From the NCBI RefSeq assembly GCF_030272615.1, contig NC_081413.1, positions 564,388,010 through 564,452,009 on the forward strand: DNA of 64,000 nt. The letters run 5' to 3'. A program made the position numbers and the translations under genes. Under the pieces are notes generated by a model. The model saw only the letters and a list, made by a program, of their open reading frames with translations. It searched no databases and was not told where the DNA came from. Each line of letters opens with the position of its first letter. The first letter of the stretch is position 1. The stretch comes from Cryptomeria japonica (taxonomy: Eukaryota; Streptophyta; Pinopsida; Cupressales; Cupressaceae). Shown here in pieces: positions 10,628 to 21,613 of this stretch.

Positions 10628-11595
10628 AAATTTTGCTCCTGACCCTTCCAAAGAGTCCAAAGCGAAATTCTTGAAAACACCTATTTTCCCTTTTGGGGAA
10701 GGTCAAATCCTTGGTTTTTATGGCGGGGATGGGAGTGGGGTGATGTGTCCTTGCCTTTTGAGGTGGATTGGAGTTGAAAAAATGAAGAAATGAGCTCAAG
10801 ACATGAATTTCACTTCTGACCCTTCCAAAGGGTCTAGAGCGAAATTCTCAAAATCTCTTTTTTCTTCAAATTTTGTGTCAAGACAAAAGTTGATCAAGGT
10901 GAATTGAGCTTGAAGATACCCCTAGGCATGCCTTTGAATGGTTTGTGATCACCAAATGTGAAGGAATTGAGCTAAAACTTGAATTTCGCTCCTGACCCTT
11001 CCAAAGGATCCAGAGCGAAATCCTAAATAGGTCCTGTCCCTGGCCATGTTTTTGAGCGAATTCCTCCTTTCAGGCCTTCATAGGGGTCAAACAAGTGTTG
11101 CCTTCATGAGAGAGGGATCCAAAGATGAGATTCCAGGTAAAAGAAAGTGAGAAGGATAGAGCTAAGAGAGAGAAATCAAGCAAATCATGAATTTCGCTGC
11201 TGACCCTTCCAAAGAGTCCAGAGCGAAATTCTCAAAATCATCTAGTTTGCTCATGTATGAGTTCAAGATATGAATTCCTAGGCATTGGGAAGAAATTAAT
11301 GTGTTCTTTCCTTGAGAAGAGATTTGAGGCAAGGAGATGATGAAATTTGAGCTAAAATGCAAATTTCGCTCCTGACCCTTCCAAAAGGTCCAGAGCGAAA
11401 TTCCTTATAGGTCCTGTCCTTGGCCAAGGTAAAAAGCGAAATCCTCTTTTTTGGTCTTTTTGGGGGTCAAATCAATGATGTCTTCAGGAGAAAGCAATTC
11501 AAAGGTCAAGAGAAGTTCAAGGCAAGGAGATGATGAAATTTGAGCTAAAATGCAAATTTCGCTCCTGACCCTTCCAAAGGGTCCAGAGAGAAATT
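10628..11595. repeat. Six copies of a 43 bp hairpin spaced 172-208 bp
   Basis: Copies at 10628-10670, 10805-10847, 10981-11022, 11189-11231, 11361-11403 and 11553-11595. Each begins near GAATTTCGCTCCTGACCC and ends near GGGTCCAGAGCGAAATTC, giving an outer stem of about 10 bp and an inner stem CTGACCC/GGGTCCAG around a short loop. Spacer sequences are also partly repeated: the 60 bp before copies 5 and 6 are nearly identical. This is a degraded tandem array of about 180 bp units within an LTR. Confidence 0.85.
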
Positions 11596-12328
11596 CTTAT
11601 AGGGCCTGTCCCTGGGGAGGATCTTGAGCAAATTTCATTCTAATGCCTTTTTGTTGATGATTTAAGGTAGAAAATGCTATGTTAGAATGAATTTATTATG
11701 TGTCCTTAATCACCTTTTGGTTTGTTTTGCAGATGGAGAAGATCAAGCCCGGACAAGGACGACCTCTTCAAGTCTCATCATTATCAAGGACGTTCCAAAT
11801 GCAGAAAGGAGGACTCAAGGTGTTTTGAAGCATTGGAAGACTGCAAGTGTTCAAGGAGTTGCAAGCTAGCCTCAAGACCTCATTCTACTAAACAAAGGAA
11901 CCAAATGATGACAAAGGAGGACCTTACAGGCTCTTCAAAGCAATATGAGCTACCAGAGGAGAAAGAAGACTTGACAGTAAGGAAGCCTCATCAAGCACAT
12001 GGGAGTAAAGGAGGTACATCATTCATCAAATTAGGACAAAGGTGGATCAACCAAGACACAGACGTCAGACAAGGTGGCATCCCAATCATCATTCCTCCAG
12101 CCAAATTGGTCCACCTCAGCATGTCCAGATTCAATGTACCTAACTCATCGGAGACGGCACAAACTTCAGTGTACCTACCCCTACTTCCTATTGGTTCTCA
12201 CTCCTGGAATGTAATTTTCTCATTGGTTAAGGAAGTTTGTCATAACAAACCCTAATTAGGGTTTCTATCTTGTAATCCTCGCCATTGATTCTAAGTCAAT
12301 CAGAGCCGTCAATTTGTAAAGGGCTCCC

Positions 12329-12337
12329 TATATAAAG
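12329..12337 (+). promoter_or_regulatory. TATA box of the solo LTR
   Basis: TATATAAAG, followed by a transcribed-looking region to the LTR end at 13185. It could drive transcription antisense to the cyclophilin gene. Confidence 0.5.
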
Positions 12338-13190
12338 CCCTGGCTCTTCATTTGTAAAGTTTAATAGATAATAGTTAGGAGTTAGCTAAAAAGAGTTAGT
12401 GAATAGTCAGCAGATAGAATAGCAATTAGAGTAGATTAGGAAGAAAAGGCAAGAAATTGTTGCCTTGGTTGTAAATGAACTCCATTTTATTGAAGTTATG
12501 GTGAAATGTGTCGTTTCTTTACAATATGCATGGTCTCTTGTTGAATCTTCATTTTAGTGATAGATAATTAGATTGAATGAAAGAAGTTATTGAATGCACT
12601 CGCGTGGAATCTGCCTAGTCCAAACCACTAGCCTCTTGCTGACTGTAAGTGCGCCTTGCGTGGTCAACTGGCATAGAATGAACTTAATTTCAATTCATTA
12701 CACGTCTATTGTTCATGCATTATCTTGAATGGTGATCAGTGTATGATGGTGTAAGATTTGAATCTATTTGAAGTATCCCTTAGAAGATCGCACTGAGTTG
12801 GTGTCGGGTTGTTCAATCTGATGGTGAGACCTAGCCCAGTAGGACTCCACCTGGTCATTCATCCATCTTCTTACATTCTAGATTAGACTTTCTAAGCCTT
12901 TCATCTTTTGATATTTCTTTATCTCCCAGTTAGTAGATAGGACTTGTGATTCCAGCAAATTGGACGCTCGGGTGATCAAACGTAAGTCCCCTTGTGATTC
13001 CAGCAAATCACATCATACCGCAAGAGCTTATCCACAAGTAGAGAACCTACATATCAGAACCTTGGAGTTGCTCTGATTGATCCTTCAGCGAGATCTTCAG
13101 TAGTCGGGGAAACTTTGTTCAAGAGAGGATAAGATACCTTGGTATTTTATTCTGTGTTCGCATGTGCATAAAAAACACATCAACAGGACG

Positions 13191-15077
13191 TAATGATCAA
13201 TTTTAACCCATAACTGGTGAGAGCACTCTCAACTAGCTAAGGGGAAACCTCAAGCCATGGGACAATCGCACTGGAGATAGTGAAGGTGGCGAATAAAACC
13301 ATCCACCATCTGTAAGAAATGTTCAACATGGAAAGCCAACTTGAGGCTAAGCAACTCACGGGGGGAAACCCAAGTAATCTGAAAATATTGTTTGTTAATC
13401 TCCTCTTTGACAATTCTAGTGATGATGTCATTTGTGGGAAGGAACCAAGAAGGCATCCAAGAAGTACATGAAAGAGGGTAGCTTATCAATAGAGATGTTT
13501 ATAGAAAGAAGAAGCAACATGATCTCCAAGTACCAATAGTAACTGGAGTCTAGTGGGGGCCAAGGAAGTAGTAGGAACAAGTGAAGCAATCCTCTCAAAA
13601 GAGCTAAGTGCTTAAAATGGATCTCTTATGAACAAACCGAGGCCCCCATGGATTAGAGCCTGTGGATATAGAAAATAAGCCTGAAGATAGTCTCAAAGTG
13701 TGGCAGCTAGGCGGCAAATTGGGCTTAGACAATGCCCTAAGGAACTATCCATTTGCAATGCATCATGTGTTGCAGCATGAGAATCTAGAACCTCTCAATA
13801 TGGGCCCATTCAATGACCCCCAGGCTAGGTCCCCAAACCTCTGAGCCATATAATAATGTAGTAACATTGTTTTAACCATCACCTTTGTTGGTATAGTTTT
13901 TAGTTGACAAGGTGAAATGTTTGCCTTTTCTAATTTTGAAGATAGACATAAAAAATATACAATATAGTCAATGGACATAAGTCATGGCCTGCAGGCTTCT
14001 CACAATTACACTGAGCTTGTTGAGATAGAAACCTGACTTTGAGATCTACTAAAGGAAAACAATGAAAAGAATCTCTTCTTCCAAGTTTTGAACTTTCTGC
14101 GATCAAGGGATCAATCTTGCAATGATAAAATTATGTACTCTTACGATTCAATAATAATTCAATATCCTTGTGGAATTAACAGAATACTGATTCCTACTAG
14201 GCAATTACATGAACTTCTAATTTTCCAAGAAACAGTGTTCCAGCTCTCTTCAAGTGTTGAAATCCTAAGCCCTTCAGACAACTAGAACATTTACCCATGC
14301 CCTGTTATGCACTTGAATTCCTTGTACAATAGACTTGATCCACATCATTCTTTGGCATTCATTAATACTAGGATGGTTCAACACTATCTGCTATGAATTT
14401 TAAAAAGCAATAACAGGTTTATAAATCTAATTCTTTAATTGAGCTACTTGCATTCGTAACATTTACAAAATTAAAGACAATATTTTCACAGTGAATGAAA
14501 TAATGAAACAAGCTTTTGGGAAAAACTGTGCAGAAGTTGTTGAATTAATGTTTTGGATAATACTCAAGGATACATCATCCGAAGGAAACAGAATGTATCA
14601 GGATTTCCAATAAGAGCTATTTTAATGGTCAATTTTAGAAAAGTGCAAAGTAACTCACTGGCGAGAATGGGTAGTTCATATAATTTTATCTTTTCCATCC
14701 CCATGTAGTCCATATTTGGCAGCGCTTAACTTTACTTAAGCTTAGCTGTCTAAAGAACTCTTATCTGAAAATCCTCAAGACAATTCTTCCTAAAGATTAT
14801 TTTTTTCATTTACAAAATTGCCAAAATCTGTCCGTCCTTACATACTGGTCAAGCACAAAATTTTAATTTATGTGTCTTGGCTAAATTCAGCCCTGAAACC
14901 CACATGGAAGCCTTCAAATTGTTTAATTTAGCACTGAAATTTTTTGAGAGGCGAAATTTCACCGTTGAAAGGAAAAATAAACAAGGAAAACGTAATAAAT
15001 TTGACATCAAATAGTGAGGCTATGCTATTCTAGAGGAATGCATAGAAGAGATTAAATAAGAGAATATAGCGAGTGAC
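13191..15077. other. Intron 1 sequence, no gene recognised
   Basis: Intronic DNA between the solo LTR and exon 1. A short minus-strand frame near 13250-13490 has no recognised domain. No repeat boundary found. Confidence 0.55.
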
Positions 15078-15297
15078 CTTGCCCGGTGCCAGTTTTGTCT
15101 CCACCCTGGACCATAAATGACTTGATAATTCTGTGAAAATTGGTGTTGTTATAGTAACCCTCGAGGCATAGCTGTACAAAATTTCTGACGGCCTTGGGCG
15201 CCTCTTTGGGCCATAGCTCGATGTCCAGAGGGCCTACTGTGCTGTTGAATATGACCTTCCCTTTTGTAGGAGGCTCCAACACGTATATATTCGACAT
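15078..15297 (-). CDS. CWC27: CWC27/CYP57-like spliceosomal cyclophilin, exon 1
   Basis: 220 coding bases from the ATG at 15297 give residues 1-73, then donor GTCACT. The N-terminus MSNIYVLEPPTKG and the run NFHRIIKSFMVQGGD are diagnostic of the CWC27/CYP57 group of nuclear cyclophilins, with catalytic R56 and F61 present. The family acts as a peptidyl-prolyl isomerase or scaffold in activated spliceosomes. Splice phase matches exon 2 exactly: the G left over at the end of exon 1 plus GT gives glycine 74. Intron 1 is 6.1 kb and carries a 3.16 kb solo LTR. No stop or frameshift is seen, so the locus looks functional, but the window holds only about the first third of the protein. Confidence 0.93.
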
Positions 15298-15480
15298 CTC
15301 TCAGCCCTTCTACCGCATCACCCCCTGCTCAAAAACAGAACAGTTGCAATAGCGTCTGTTTGTTATTGTTTACACGCTAAATCCATACCCCCACATTCTC
15401 AACTTCGCCTTTGTAGTGCTGCCAAGGCACAGTAAGAGAACGGTAATAAAAGAAAGAAGGAACTGCGGTGTCGCCCACCA
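15298..15480 (-). promoter_or_regulatory. Probable 5' UTR/promoter side of the cyclophilin gene
   Basis: The sequence upstream of the ATG on the minus strand is less AT-rich than its surroundings and has no in-frame continuation. No clear TATA box could be chosen, so the extent is an estimate. Confidence 0.35.
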
Positions 15481-16341
15481 CTGTTAACCGAGTTTGATTT
15501 CTATATTCTTAATCTTTCGTCTGATCTTGGTGATCGCCCCGCCATTTTTCTAACATTGATGTATTCATAGATTTCATGGCTCTCACTAACAATGTGTATT
15601 GTAATGATTCTGCATTTGTTTACCCGTTGCTTTTTCCACTTTTGATTAGAGTTCTTAATTCCGTGATTTTATTTTATTTTATTTTTGTAAACAGCTTAAA
15701 ATTAGACATATTTGTACAAAAAATGGTGAAAAAGGTTATACTTCAAAGTTCATAATGGAAAAATATAAATTAATATATTCAAAGAGATGAAATACAAAGT
15801 CGAGAAAAATCATTATAAGGAGGTGGATAATAGTCTTCTAGCATTCTCCAAACACCACCAAGGGCTAGATTATCAAGAATAGGCTCCCAACTAGTAGTCA
15901 CGCCATCTTCATTTTATTCTTGAGCAAGTCACTAAGCATCATGAATGGGAGAAGTGGTCAAAGCAATGAAAGAAAGAAAATAAGTATCTACTCATCTAGA
16001 GGCATCATAGCTACAAGGTTCAAAGTAGTTGAATGTAATCAAGATAGTTGAGAGCACCCACGGGTAGTTTAGTCTTTGGCTCTTCTTAGAAAGGGTTGTG
16101 AAGCATGTGACGAGGAGTGACTATAGGCAATTTGACTACATCCACACCAATAACAACAAAGAGGGGAGTAACCCTTTTTGGAAGGTGAGGTCAATAGAAC
16201 ACTGGCAACCATACATGAAGCATTACCCCAATGATCCAAAAGCACCTGTAAATGGATCACTTAAAATACAACTTTGTTTGTTTGCACTTGAATTTGCAAA
16301 AGAACATTAGAACAAATCATAGCTTTAGTATAAAGCAAGAA
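15481..16341. other. Intergenic, nothing recognised
   Basis: AT-rich sequence between the cyclophilin 5' end and the gag-only LTR element. No convincing ORF. Confidence 0.5.
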
Positions 16342-16346
16342 ATGAT

Positions 16347-16618
16347 TGTTTGCCCTCTCGAGTGAATAACTTAAAGCACACAGATAAAACACGTAATGCA
16401 GAATAATAATGCCATAGATATCAAATGCAATATATCAGATGTTATTCCATTCATAATCGTTGTTGTCCACAAGTTACATTCGGAAGTATATAAAGATGCC
16501 GAGGGGGTGCGAGCGCCAACCGTCGCACCGCAACTGCCACCCCTCAGTTGCCAACTAACCAACACAATTACAACTTAATTAACTAGTTTTATTTCCGTGT
16601 ACAATATTGCCTCCAACA
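16347..16618 (-). repeat. 3' LTR of the gag-only element
   Basis: 272 bp, begins TGTTTGCCCTC and ends CTCCAACA on the plus strand. It is about 14 bp longer than its partner, through a small indel near 16425. The PPT adjoins at 16619-16634. Confidence 0.9.
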
Positions 16619-17414
16619 TCATCCCCCCCAAAAGAAAAGAAGTCATCTCCGGATGACTTAATACAAAATAGAAATGACATTAAACAGAACTGCTGACACC
16701 AGTCAAGCCTGGAACCCATACACCTGTTGCGTCCCCGCCCGAAAACCCTTTTCTGCTACCATCCAATGCTCAAGTGTGGATTTCACCATTATTGCTTCCT
16801 TCGACATCACCATCCTCCTGTGCCTAAACCAAACTTGTCTGCAAAACACGCTTTTCAGTCTCAACCTCCACCAACTGCTACTCAAATGAGACTGTCTCCA
16901 TAGCTAATTTATCGTCGATAGCCATCCACGCTGCCCTCTTGGCATCCAACTCCTGGGTACGTTGAGCTATGTCTCACGCTAGTACTGCCTCCAACCTGGT
17001 GGTCAACTCCTCCCGAGCCCTCTCTGCATCCACCAAGGCAACCTCACGTCCAACCGAGACATACTCCAAGTTCCTCAAGCGTACCATTCATACCTGGAGG
17101 TGGCCACAACCCTCTAGCACAAAAGCTAGGAGACACCTCAAATCCTCCATCACACTCCCCAAAGGCTAATAACTGAACTAAATAACTCCCTGGTGTCATA
17201 CAACTGTGCGGACCTGCAATGCCTTCCCTCAAACTCTGTTTGTTCCCAACCTCCAAATCCGTCTCCCTCTACGGCTTATGGCTTCCCCACCAATGCTTAG
17301 CTGCAGGCTTCTTTCTCACAGTACAGACAACCACAACACTTACCGTGACATCTCTAATGCCCTTCGCCAAACTCCAACAAGTGTATTGTAGCTCAAAAAA
17401 TAAACTGGGGGTCT

Positions 17415-17474
17415 GGGGCAGCGCCCCTCGCGGTGTTTGGGGCAGTGCCCCCGCAAGGTGTGGGGCAGCGCCCC
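17415..17474. repeat. Three GGGGCAGCGCCCC hairpin units
   Basis: Three copies of a GGGGC...GCCCC palindrome at roughly 25-30 bp spacing, joined by CGCGGTGTTT-like linkers. Non-coding part of the gag-only element. Confidence 0.75.
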
Positions 17475-17905
17475 AAGTGCGCTCCTTGCCGCCAAGACAA
17501 ATTTACAACCTTCAGAACCACACAAAAGTCCATGGCGTGCATCATTTCTGTGATATTTTATGATGTCAAAACCCTTCTTCTACACTCTAATATTTTCAAT
17601 GTCCTGGCTCCAGATGTCATCGAATGATTTTTCAATCTCATTATCGTCGTTTTTTTTTTGTTTTTTTTTTTGGGTCCACTGTAATGTCCCCGATGGCACC
17701 CCGACCATACAACCTCCCCATACGGTCAACAACCTCCTTACCATACGGACACTTCCCATGCGGTCAATATCCCTCCACCGTACGGCTATGTTTGTTTGTG
17801 CGATGTACTTGGCATGTGGGTGTGTGCAATCTCCTTCCTCCGCATTGTTTTCTTCTTTTATTTATTTTCCTCTGTTCGCCTCTTCGATTGTGCAGGTTAA
17901 AATAG

Positions 17906-18148
17906 CCACCGCACGGTGACCCCGCGGTGGACACACGATGCCATCATATGGTGGGCACATGGTACCACCGCATAGTGCACCCGCGGTGCCACTACACGGT
18001 GTCACCACAGCGCCACCATACGGTGACCACGCGGTGCCACCGCACGGTGGACCCGCGGTGCCACCGTACAGTGACCCCGTGGTGCCACCGCACGGTGACC
18101 CCCCAGTGCCACCGCATGGTGGATGCGTGGCCCCACCGTACGGTGCAC
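17906..18148. repeat. 24 bp GC-rich palindromic tandem array
   Basis: About ten units of roughly 24 bp built on CCACCGTACGGTG and CCCGCGGTG, so each unit holds a CCGYACGG and often a CCGCGG palindrome. Because 24 is divisible by three, frames stay open and give artefactual peptides such as VPPHGGPA repeats on the plus strand. Confidence 0.85.
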
Positions 18149-18520
18149 TTTGCCTCTCTTTGTTTAGTCGTACGGACCCGTACGGTCATATGGTTTTTTT
18201 TTTCATCTAATTGTCGAGAGTCTTCAGCTCGGGTCCCATGCCTCTGGGATCGCCCTTCATCCTTCTCGGTTTTCCTCGCCCGAGAGTCTCTTGCTGTGGT
18301 CCTGTGCCTCTTGAGTCGCCTACCCAGCCTCTCGAGTCCCCTTCCATCCTCTCGGGTCCCCCTCCGGCTTTCAGGTGTCCATCCGGCCTCTTGGGTCCCC
18401 TGCACGCTTCACGTGGTAGGGTTTCAATTTGGACCCGTTGGTGGCAAGTCTATTTTCAGTGGCCATCCCAAGACATGGAACCACCAATTCTACAGGGACC
18501 ACAGTCTCCTTCCCTTACAT

Positions 18521-18541
18521 AAGAAGAAGAAGAAGAAGAAT
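18521..18541 (+). repeat. (AAG)n microsatellite
   Basis: Seven AAG/GAA units. It marks where the pol-like reading of the gag-only element stops on the minus strand. Confidence 0.85.
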
Positions 18542-19591
18542 AAAGATTTTGAAGGTTGCGGCCTTCCACACAGGGTTCCAATCGTTGCTGACACAATTGA
18601 TCTTGGGATTATCTACGTCACCGAGGTTTGGGGCATCTCCCTTCCAATATTCTCTATATTCCGGCAAGTACACCTCCTCTATTGCTTGCTCTGGTTCCTC
18701 TACTTCGAGCCTGTAGCTCTGGAACATTTCGTAATCCTCCATCTACCAATGGAAGAGCCCGTTCAATGACCCTATCTCATCCTCGGAGCACTCTCCTAGT
18801 TTGAGAATCCCTTCGTCGTTGGGCTCCCTGCAGCCCCGTCCTTCGTCCCTCGGGTCGCCTTCTCCTTCATCCTCCGATTTCGAAGATGATGTCAGTTCCT
18901 CATCAACAACCTAGGTCCTCAGATCAATGGTGTACTTCTGCCCCCCTTTCTCCATATAAAGGGTGTTCTTTTTCCAGTCGTGGTTCACCTTTGTCGTAAC
19001 TAGCCACCCTCTGCCTAAGATGGCGTCGTACCCCTTCTTCTTGAGTGGGATTACCACAAAATTTAGTATGAAAGGTTGCGTGCCGATGGTGACCAGCTAG
19101 GCCATTAGGGTGCCGAGTGGCTTGATGTCGTGTTGGTCTGCACCTACCAAGTTGAATGTGGGTGGCCATAGTGTTGGCTTCCCCAGCTTCTTCCACATAT
19201 CCTCTAGCAGTACATTCACCCCCAATCCTCTGTCCATGATGGTGTATTTGAGGATAGCCCCGAGAATTCCCATCTCTACTACAGTAGGATGACGACCACT
19301 ATTTAAGGCCAACAACATTGGGTCAGTCGAGGGGCTAACTGGAACTTCCGCTCGTGTGGCACACAAAGGTGCCTGCGCAGTGGTTTGTATGAAACTAAAA
19401 ATGGCGGTTCTTAACTGTGGCATTATTTCTAGAAGGTCCTTTACCCTTATAGGTACTTCCATCTGCAGTACTTGCCCAATGATGTTATTTTCCGCTTCCG
19501 TACGGGATGATGTACTCGCCACCTCGTTGTCCCGTCATTCAATCGTCATCTCACGTTCAATATTGGTCTTTGCCTCCCATAATCTCTCCTT
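18542..19591 (-). pseudogene. Protease region of the gag-only element, damaged
   Basis: The minus-strand reading from about 19525 to 18905 matches a retropepsin-like domain of gypsy polyproteins, with conserved stretches near GVNVL, FNLVGADQHDIKPLGTLMA and a GRGWLV motif. The active-site triad D-S/T-G reads D-R-G here (near 19228), so catalysis is doubtful. Several in-frame stops occur, including near 19592, 19535 and 19095. An acidic spacer follows to about 18540 (YLPEYREYWKGDAPNLG) and no RT follows. Confidence 0.75.
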
Positions 19592-20224
19592 CTATGTACG
19601 GGGGTCGGGATAAGTGGCTTTTTTCGTCTGGGCGCGGGTGATCGCCAGTACTTCTTTCTCACCAGTCTTCTCAGCCTTCTTAATGTTGAGGAGATTAACC
19701 CCTGCCTGTGGGCAATTTGGGTCCTCATGGTCTCCTGGCCCACACCATCGACAGAGGTATTGAGGGGTGGCTTCCTTCATGCAATCACGGGCGAAGTGCC
19801 CCCACTGATTACAGGCCCTACATTGGATAATTGGTCGACCCTTGGCATCATACTGGATACGGCTTCCGTTATTGTTATTGTTGCTATTCCTTCCATTGTC
19901 GCGTCTATTATCTCGGTAACCTCCAGATGATGTCATTGTGTTGGTTTGTTGGGTCGTACCCGCTGGTGCAGATGTTGTGGCCTGCTCCGTGAACAACACT
20001 TGGTTCATTTGTGTATTCTGGATTTTCATGTTGTATGGGCACTCCTTGGTGGAGTGTCCCATCACTTGGCAAATCTTGCAGAATGCCTTCTTTGGGCAAG
20101 TACCCTTTGTGTGCCCCTCCCCTTTGCACTCAATGCACCATATGTCCCCTTTGGTCCAACTGGTGCTTCTCATTGTTTTGAATTCCCTCCTCATTCGCTC
20201 CATGTCTTTCCGGAGCGCTTGCAC
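19592..20224 (-). pseudogene. Gag nucleocapsid part with four zinc knuckles
   Basis: 210 codons in frame with the upstream gag but separated from it by a single TAG at 20225-20227. Four zinc-binding knuckles can be read: CIECKGEGHTKGTC, CKICQVMGHSTKEC, CRACNQWGHFARDC and CRWCGPGDHEDPNC. The first three are canonical CX2CX4HX4C and so is the fourth by spacing. They would bind RNA in the particle. Basic and Asn/Gly-rich linkers lie between the pairs. Confidence 0.85.
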
Positions 20225-21337
20225 CTATTTGTCAGCCTCGTTGTCGCTGCTGCTTTCCTGTGACGAGTCATCCTCCTCGGACGAGCTATCCTTCTTCTTC
20301 TTTTTCTTCGATGTCTTAGTCTTGCTCTCGAGATCCATCACTCTATTGTATGCATCTTCGTACGATGTAGGTGGAACAATTTTCATCTTCCTTTGGAGGG
20401 AATGCTTTAATCCCTCCACGAACCATCGCTTTTTCAACCCATCTGCTGGTTGACTCTCCATTTTTCCCAATAGTTCCTTCAACCGCCGACTATAGGCTCG
20501 GACAGTCTCGTTCTTGTTCTGCTTCGTTCCATAGGTCTCAGTGACTATTTTGTTGTCATCTCTCAGGAGGCAGAACTCTATCCCAAACTCCTTCTTCAAG
20601 TCGGGCCATGTGCCGACTTTGGACTTATCCATGTCTAAGTACCAGTCTATGGCCACTCCCCTTAAAGTTGCTGGGAACTGTGTTACCCATTCGTTTTGGT
20701 TTGTAACACTGCTTGCTGACCATATGGTTTTGCACGTTCGACAATGGCGGACTGGATCTTCCTTCCCATCGCCATTGAACTTCGACAGTTTTTGTTTACT
20801 CGCCATCGTTGGGGGTCGTCTTCTTGGAGGTGGTTGTGGTTGTGTTTGTGCCCCTACGCCGCTCCCTCTGGTCCCTCCAGTGCCAGTGGTGTGTCCTGCG
20901 TGGGTGACTGGAGGTACGGTGTTTTGCCTGCCAAGTGTGGCACCTACCGTACGGTTATCCTCCCCTTCGTTGTCACCCGCGCCCACTCCTAGCTCCCTTT
21001 GGTGATCCTCACTTTGTGGTGTAAGGGATAAGTTTATGAACTGATCCCGGGTCTCTTCAACTAGATCTCTCCTTAACCTTGTTTCCTCCAGAAACTCTTT
21101 GTGGCTCCGCACCCTACGGTGTTCTGGCGACGCGCAAAGAATTTCGTCGGCTTCTGCACCCTCCATGACACCTCCTCGGTTCCTCTCAGGCCACCCTTCG
21201 ACAGGTCGTCCTTTAGCAAGTTGCCTCAGCCTCCGTCTACGTTCTACTTGCCGCTCTAGAATCAAGGCCCTCTGTGTAGCCTCCCACTCGTCTGTTTCTG
21301 CTTTTTTATTTCTATCTTTATTTAATACATTGGGCAT
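20225..21337 (-). CDS. Gag capsid-type protein of the gag-only element
   Basis: 370 codons, intact, ending at a TAG whose frame continues into the zinc-knuckle ORF. The N-terminal half is charged with an arginine-rich segment and Gly/Pro-rich linkers. The middle (about residues 175-300) fits the retrotransposon gag family: FNGDGKEDPVRHC, then WYLDM, a W-P-D-L-K-K-EF pattern and RRLKELL. The C-terminus is a Lys run then a Ser/Glu/Asp tail. It would form the particle shell. It begins about 280 bp inside the 5' LTR. Confidence 0.85.
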   Translation of the reverse strand: MPNVLNKDRNKKAETDEWEATQRALILERQVERRRRLRQLAKGRPVEGWPERNRGGVMEGAEADEILCASPEHRRVRSHKEFLEETRLRRDLVEETRDQFINLSLTPQSEDHQRELGVGAGDNEGEDNRTVGATLGRQNTVPPVTHAGHTTGTGGTRGSGVGAQTQPQPPPRRRPPTMASKQKLSKFNGDGKEDPVRHCRTCKTIWSASSVTNQNEWVTQFPATLRGVAIDWYLDMDKSKVGTWPDLKKEFGIEFCLLRDDNKIVTETYGTKQNKNETVRAYSRRLKELLGKMESQPADGLKKRWFVEGLKHSLQRKMKIVPPTSYEDAYNRVMDLESKTKTSKKKKKKDSSSEEDDSSQESSSDNEADK

Positions 21338-21613
21338 AAATCACTTCTGTACATAGCAAGCACACGTCGTGTACACAAAAAAAAAAGTTTTATTATTTTT
21401 CCTTTTGGCCACAATTTATCTCAACATTGTGTTGGGATTATTACAGGGTTCAATTTCCCCTTCGCCTCTTGCCATCACGCTTTGCATCCCACGACGATTG
21501 TTCTATTTGGGCATCATCAGCCTTTGGGTTAATCTTACCAGTGGGTAGGCCCATCATGTCCGTGAGCCATCCGTGTTTTCCGTTCCTGAGTACGTCTAGG
21601 CAACGACGCCAAA

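Larger units (their letters stand above)
10028..13185 (+). mobile_element. Solo LTR, 3.16 kb, inside cyclophilin intron 1
   Basis: Starts TGTTGTGACG and ends CATCAACA. Flanks GGACA (10023-10027) and GGACG (13186-13190) agree at four of five bases, as expected for a 5 bp target-site duplication. A strong TATA box TATATAAAG sits at 12329-12337 in plus orientation, antisense to the host gene. No PBS or coding domain adjoins either end, so it is probably a solo LTR left by LTR-LTR recombination. Six copies of one hairpin lie at 10.63-11.60 kb. A 177-codon open frame at 11722-12255 has no recognised domain and is judged part of the LTR. Confidence 0.7.

Noticed and set aside
11722-12255. 177-codon open frame in the solo LTR
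   Set aside because: It lies between the hairpin repeats and the TATA box of an LTR, has no recognised domain, and is offset from another open frame. Treated as chance or LTR-borne.
13237-13490. Minus-strand frames in intron 1 as a gag or mobile-domain fragment
   Set aside because: Short, overlapping frames with no motif I could name.
17927-18769. 280-codon open frame rich in Cys/His/Arg
   Set aside because: It is a by-product of a 24 bp GC-rich tandem repeat whose period is a multiple of three; overlapping frames on both strands are equally open.
19938-20453. 171-codon plus-strand frame
   Set aside because: It is the antisense shadow of the gag and zinc-knuckle region.
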